Below are positions 60,437-64,000 of a stretch of DNA of 64,000 nucleotides, in pieces; the stretch's first letter is position 1; each line of letters opens with the position of its first letter. The notes beneath the pieces were generated by a model. It was not told where the DNA came from and ran no database searches. It worked only from the letters and a program-made list of their open reading frames with translations. The stretch is taken from assembly GCA_015060975.1 (NCBI GenBank), contig SUXI01000008.1:62001-126000 (forward strand), read 5' to 3'. The stretch is from Bacteroidales bacterium. GTDB taxonomy: Bacteria; Bacteroidota; Bacteroidia; Bacteroidales; Muribaculaceae. The translations under genes were made by a program, and so were the position numbers.

Positions 60437-61795
60437 ATGAAAACAAAACCCGATTTAAGTTTTTGGAAACTCTGGAATCTCAGTTTCGGATTTTTTGGTG
60501 TGCAAATTGCTTATGCGCTCCAAAGTGCAAATATCTCTCGCATATTCGCCACTTTAGGCGCCGACCCTCATGATTTGAGCTTCTTTTGGATTTTACCACC
60601 ATTGATGGGTATAATTGTTCAGCCTCTTGTTGGCAAATGGAGTGATAATACTTGGACTCGATTTGGTCGTCGCATTCCTTATCTATTCATCGGTGCGCTT
60701 GTTGCTGTATTGGTAATGTGTATGTTGCCAAATGCAGGAAGCTTTGGCTTGACTGTTAGCGCTGCCATGATTTTCGGACTTATTTCATTGATGTTCCTCG
60801 ACACATCAATAAATATGGCTATGCAACCATTCAAAATGATGGTTGGCGATATGGTTAACGAAAAACAAAAGGGGCTTGCATATTCTATTCAAAGTTTTTT
60901 ATGTAATGCCGGTAGCCTTGTGGGATACTTGTTCCCTTATATCTTTACAGCGATAGGCATAGCAAGCGTTGCAGCCGAAGGCGAAATCCCCGATTCGGTT
61001 AAATGGTCATTCTACATTGGTGCAATAATCCTTATTTTATGCGTAATCTATACTACGGCTACCGTTAAGGAAATGCCACCAAAACAATATGCTGAATATC
61101 ATGGTATTACCGAAGATGACGAAAATGAGAAAACAAATATGTTAAAGCTCCTTGTCAAAGCTCCTAAAACATTTTGGACTGTAGGGTTAGTGCAATTTTT
61201 TTGTTGGGCGGCTTTTATGTATATGTGGACATACACAAATGGAGCCATCGCAGTAAGCGCATTTGACACTCCTACAATAATGAAGGATGGGGTAGAAGTA
61301 TTGGATGTTGCGTCTAAACAATATCAATCGGCCGGTGACTGGGTTGGAGTATTATTTGCAGTTCAAGCTATCGGTTCTGTTCTTTGGGCTATTGTTATAC
61401 CAATGTTTAAAAATCGCAAATTCATTTATGCTTTAAGCCTAGTGTTAGGTGGTGTCGGTTTTATTTCTACATACTACATTGCCGACCAATATTTGTTATT
61501 CATCTCGTATGCGCTTATAGGTTGTGCATGGGCAGCAATGTTGGCATTGCCATTTACAATCCTTACTAACTCATTATCTGGTAAAAACATGGGAACTTAC
61601 CTTGGATTATTTAATGGAACAATTTGTCTTCCGCAAATTATCGCTGCAACCCTTGGTGGCGTTTTTGTGTCATTACTCACTCCCGCTGGTGAAATTGCTG
61701 CACAAGATCGCATGCTTGTTTTGGCGGGTGTACTTCTTTTAATTGGTGCACTTTCAGTCTTTATCATTAAAGAAACTTCAGCCGAAAAGAAATAA
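60437..61795 (+). CDS. MFS/GPH-type sugar transporter
   Basis: A 452-residue permease with twelve membrane segments. N-terminal SFGFFGVQIAYALQSANISR, then WILPPLMGIIVQPLVGKWSD and TRFGRRIPYLFIGA match the SLC45-like sugar permeases that Bacteroidales use for maltose or other disaccharides. Substrate is inferred. It is followed by a terminator. Confidence 0.85.
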   Translation: MKTKPDLSFWKLWNLSFGFFGVQIAYALQSANISRIFATLGADPHDLSFFWILPPLMGIIVQPLVGKWSDNTWTRFGRRIPYLFIGALVAVLVMCMLPNAGSFGLTVSAAMIFGLISLMFLDTSINMAMQPFKMMVGDMVNEKQKGLAYSIQSFLCNAGSLVGYLFPYIFTAIGIASVAAEGEIPDSVKWSFYIGAIILILCVIYTTATVKEMPPKQYAEYHGITEDDENEKTNMLKLLVKAPKTFWTVGLVQFFCWAAFMYMWTYTNGAIAVSAFDTPTIMKDGVEVLDVASKQYQSAGDWVGVLFAVQAIGSVLWAIVIPMFKNRKFIYALSLVLGGVGFISTYYIADQYLLFISYALIGCAWAAMLALPFTILTNSLSGKNMGTYLGLFNGTICLPQIIAATLGGVFVSLLTPAGEIAAQDRMLVLAGVLLLIGALSVFIIKETSAEKK

Positions 61796-61818
61796 AGCTC
61801 ATTGAATATGGCATATTG

Positions 61819-61852
61819 ACCGCTGTCTCAAATTGAGATGGCGGTTATTTTT
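61819..61852 (+). terminator. Terminator after the sugar transporter
   Basis: Twelve-base stem ACCGCTGTCTCA (61819-61830) / TGAGATGGCGGT (61834-61845) with two wobbles, then TATTTTTT. Confidence 0.8.
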
Positions 61853-61872
61853 TATTAATAGATACTATATTA

Positions 61873-61903
61873 TTGGCAATGCACAATTAAATCATTAAAT
61901 TTG
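61873..61903 (+). promoter_or_regulatory. Promoter of clpS-clpA
   Basis: TTG (61873-61875), 20 bases, TAAATTTG (61896-61903), four bases before the clpS ATG, so the message is nearly leaderless. Confidence 0.6.
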
Positions 61904-61907
61904 CACT

Positions 61908-62213
61908 ATGGAACAGCAACAAACATCATCAAAAATTTCAACTCGTTTTCGCAAACGCAAGCCGCCAGTGTATGATGTGATTATCCACAACGATGATTAC
62001 ACAACTATGGATTTTGTGGTGATGATTCTTGAAACGATTTTCAATAAAAATCGAGATGAAGCAATGCAATTAATGTTGCACGTTCATGAAAATGGTGAGG
62101 CAGTTGTGGGCACATACATCTATGATGTTGCCCAATCAAAAGCCGACAAAGCTACATCTATGGCACGTGCCGAAGGATTTCCCCTTCAACTAACTGTTAA
62201 TCAAAAAATATAA
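61908..62213 (+). CDS. clpS: ATP-dependent Clp protease adaptor
   Basis: A 101-residue N-recognin that delivers N-degron substrates to ClpA. The core VIIHNDDYTTMDFVVMILET and LHVHENGEAVVGTYIYDVA are the ClpS fold with the acidic (ND-D) substrate pocket. The unstructured N-terminus (~20 residues) is typical. clpA begins 17 bases downstream. Confidence 0.93.
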   Translation: MEQQQTSSKISTRFRKRKPPVYDVIIHNDDYTTMDFVVMILETIFNKNRDEAMQLMLHVHENGEAVVGTYIYDVAQSKADKATSMARAEGFPLQLTVNQKI

Positions 62214-62230
62214 AAACATATACATTATTT

Positions 62231-64000
62231 ATGTCAAACAATAATAACAATCTCAACATATCTCCATTTGCGAGAGAGATACTTAATGATGCACACCAAA
62301 TTGCCACTATTATGCGGCATGAGTTTGTTATGCCCGAACATTTTATGATTGCGACGGCCAATTTATGTAATTTTGCTGATGAGGAAAATCGTTTTGGAGA
62401 TAAATTTGAAAAAATATCTGAAGATATCAACAAAATATTAGCTGAGCATGTTCCACAAACCGATGAAGACATTGAACCTATAATGTCGAGTTTGATGAAA
62501 AAAGTGATGAATAATGCTCGCAAAATAATTCAGCAAGAGGGTGATGTTCCTGTTCCGGCTACGGCTATTGTCATCGCTATTTTAAATACATCGGAATGTA
62601 TATGTAACAATATTCTTGCTCAACATATATCTGAAAAGGAAATTGCCGATGTGCTTAGTTTTATTATGAGTATAGATGGAAAAAGCCTTAGAGGATATGA
62701 CCTTGCCGATAGTGATGATTATGTTTCTTCAAATAAATCATCTAATGATTGGATGAAATATATCATTGATCTAAATCCGTTGCGTGGTAATGCTGCAAAA
62801 GCTATTGTAGGCCGCAAAAAGGAAATGGCGCGATTGGCTCAGGTATTGTGCCGATGTGATAAAAACAATGCTCTCATAGTAGGGGAGCCGGGTGTGGGCA
62901 AATCGGCGATTGTGAAAGGTTTTGTTGTGCAACTCGACTCCTATCCTTCAAAAATAGCTCAATTACCGGCATACGAACTTTCGGTAACATCTATTCTTGC
63001 CAATGCACAATATCAAGGCGACATAGAGCAACGCATTGCTTCTACAATGAATGGTATTAAGCAATTGGGTGGTGGTATAATTGTGATTGACGACATTCAC
63101 ACTCTTGCGGGGAGTAAAGGTGATGCTAATGGTGCACGCGACCTTACAGGAATGCTTATGCCATACCTCGACGATGAATCATTGAGATTCATAGGAATAA
63201 CAACGTTTGAAGATGTAACTCGGCATCTTGATAGTCATAACCGCTTTTTACGTCGATTCCGCCGCGTTGACATCGATGAACCTACACAACAAGAAGCTAT
63301 TGAAATTCTCAATGGAGTGAAACGTCGTTATGAAAAGTTTCATAATATTCGCATAGCTTCAGGTGTGACCGACCGTGCAGTGAAATTGAGCAAACGTTTT
63401 TTGTCGGGTAAAGCCCTTCCCGATAGTGCCATCGATGTTATTGACGAAGCCGGTGCATATCGGGAACTTAATCCTCTCAAAGGATATAAAAAACAGGTTA
63501 TACACAATGACTTAATCGATTCAATAGTTGCGCAACTTGGTAACGTTGAAACAAAGATAATCGACGACAATGATACTATGCCGCTTCGTAATCTTAGCGA
63601 TAATATGCGAAATAGCATATTTGGTCAAGATGAAGCAATTAGGCAAGTTGTTGAAGCCGTACTTACAGCAAAGGCCGGATTGACCGACGACCACAAACCA
63701 CAAGCAAGCCTATTGTTTGTAGGTCCTACCGGTGTCGGTAAAACAGAAGTGGCACGTGTGCTTTCTGAAGAATTAGGCGTTACACTTCATAAATTTGACA
63801 TGAGCGAATATTCCGAAAGTTATAGCGTATCAAAACTCATTGGGTCATCACCCGGATATGTGGGATATGAAGAGGGTGGGCGTTTGACAGAAGCTGTACG
63901 CAAAAATCCTCATTGTGTGTTACTTCTTGATGAGATAGAGAAAGCTCATGAAAAAGTATATGATTCGCTTTTACAAGTAATGGACTATGCTTCCTTGACC
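62231..64000 (+). CDS. clpA: ATP-dependent Clp protease ATPase subunit, truncated by window end
   Basis: The first 590 residues of ClpA, an AAA+ unfoldase that feeds ClpP; the gene continues beyond the window. A Clp_N domain (1-140, starting SPFAREILNDAHQIA) precedes D1 with Walker A GEPGVGKS and pore loop AQYQGDIEQR, then Walker B IIVIDDIHTL. D2 has Walker A GPTGVGKT, pore loop GSSPGYVGYEEGG and Walker B LLLDEIEKAH. In D1 the catalytic Glu of Walker B is Asp. Placement next to clpS supports ClpA rather than ClpC or ClpB. Confidence 0.93.
   Translation, partial: MSNNNNNLNISPFAREILNDAHQIATIMRHEFVMPEHFMIATANLCNFADEENRFGDKFEKISEDINKILAEHVPQTDEDIEPIMSSLMKKVMNNARKIIQQEGDVPVPATAIVIAILNTSECICNNILAQHISEKEIADVLSFIMSIDGKSLRGYDLADSDDYVSSNKSSNDWMKYIIDLNPLRGNAAKAIVGRKKEMARLAQVLCRCDKNNALIVGEPGVGKSAIVKGFVVQLDSYPSKIAQLPAYELSVTSILANAQYQGDIEQRIASTMNGIKQLGGGIIVIDDIHTLAGSKGDANGARDLTGMLMPYLDDESLRFIGITTFEDVTRHLDSHNRFLRRFRRVDIDEPTQQEAIEILNGVKRRYEKFHNIRIASGVTDRAVKLSKRFLSGKALPDSAIDVIDEAGAYRELNPLKGYKKQVIHNDLIDSIVAQLGNVETKIIDDNDTMPLRNLSDNMRNSIFGQDEAIRQVVEAVLTAKAGLTDDHKPQASLLFVGPTGVGKTEVARVLSEELGVTLHKFDMSEYSESYSVSKLIGSSPGYVGYEEGGRLTEAVRKNPHCVLLLDEIEKAHEKVYDSLLQVMDYASLT

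Overview
The window is a 64 kb, low-GC piece of a Bacteroidota chromosome, most likely a gut Bacteroidales. The evidence is repeated use of the Bacteroidota promoter pattern (TTG or TTTG, about 20 bases, then TAnnTTTG), type IX secretion-like C-termini, BspA-type leucine-rich repeat proteins, and family-specific genes such as DUF4954, DUF3244, serpin lipoproteins and the holA/HsdR-N gene pair. Genus cannot be fixed from the sequence alone.

Layout. 0-6 kb: the end of an acyl-CoA synthetase, two exported proteins (one a very large beta-helix/propeller protein), and a zinc nucleoside deaminase followed by an exported paralogue that has lost all its zinc ligands. 6.0-6.6 kb: a gene-free 551-bp stretch with 35-bp terminal inverted repeats. 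6.6-11.9 kb: a minus-strand run pheS-nth-TRIC channel-gtrA-ybaK-aroC-radical SAM. 12-13.9 kb: DUF456 and tilS. 13.9-21.9 kb: surface and exported proteins (serpin, a small frameshifted lipoprotein, LRR protein, beta-helix protein, DUF3244, TPR sensor lipoprotein, Rieske-like lipoprotein). 21.8-25.6 kb: argH, an SRPBCC protein, pyrE and cysK. 25.7-27.9 kb: lpxB with a YhcG/DUF1016 nuclease gene lodged in its 5' end, flanked by a 42-bp duplication of the lpxB start.

28.1-35.9 kb is the main accessory block: an AT-rich, one-directional cluster starting with a sigma-70-family factor, then an anti-sigma-like acidic protein, a soluble HExxH metalloprotease-like protein, a membrane-anchored coiled-coil protein, two large proteins sharing an N-terminal domain (one ending in WG repeats), a tiny ORF and a lipoprotein. 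I do not recognise this set as a described system and flag it as the best candidate for something new. 36-41 kb follows with mobile and addiction debris: a decayed IS1634-like transposase, a HigBA module with a frameshifted toxin, a second toxin/XRE-like pair, a cupin plus intact HigBA, and a gene remnant. Two of these modules are bounded by the same pair of short repeats, as if moved as cassettes.

41.1-64 kb returns to core genes: hflX, DUF4954, a giant LRR surface protein, an OmpA lipoprotein, a tryptophanase-family lyase, an EamA transporter, an AlkD-like protein, PBP1A, holA, an HsdR-N-domain protein, a radical SAM protein, a queuosine-precursor transporter, tRNA-Ser(UGA), two tandem paralogous exported proteins, nfo, an MFS sugar transporter, clpS and a truncated clpA running off the end.
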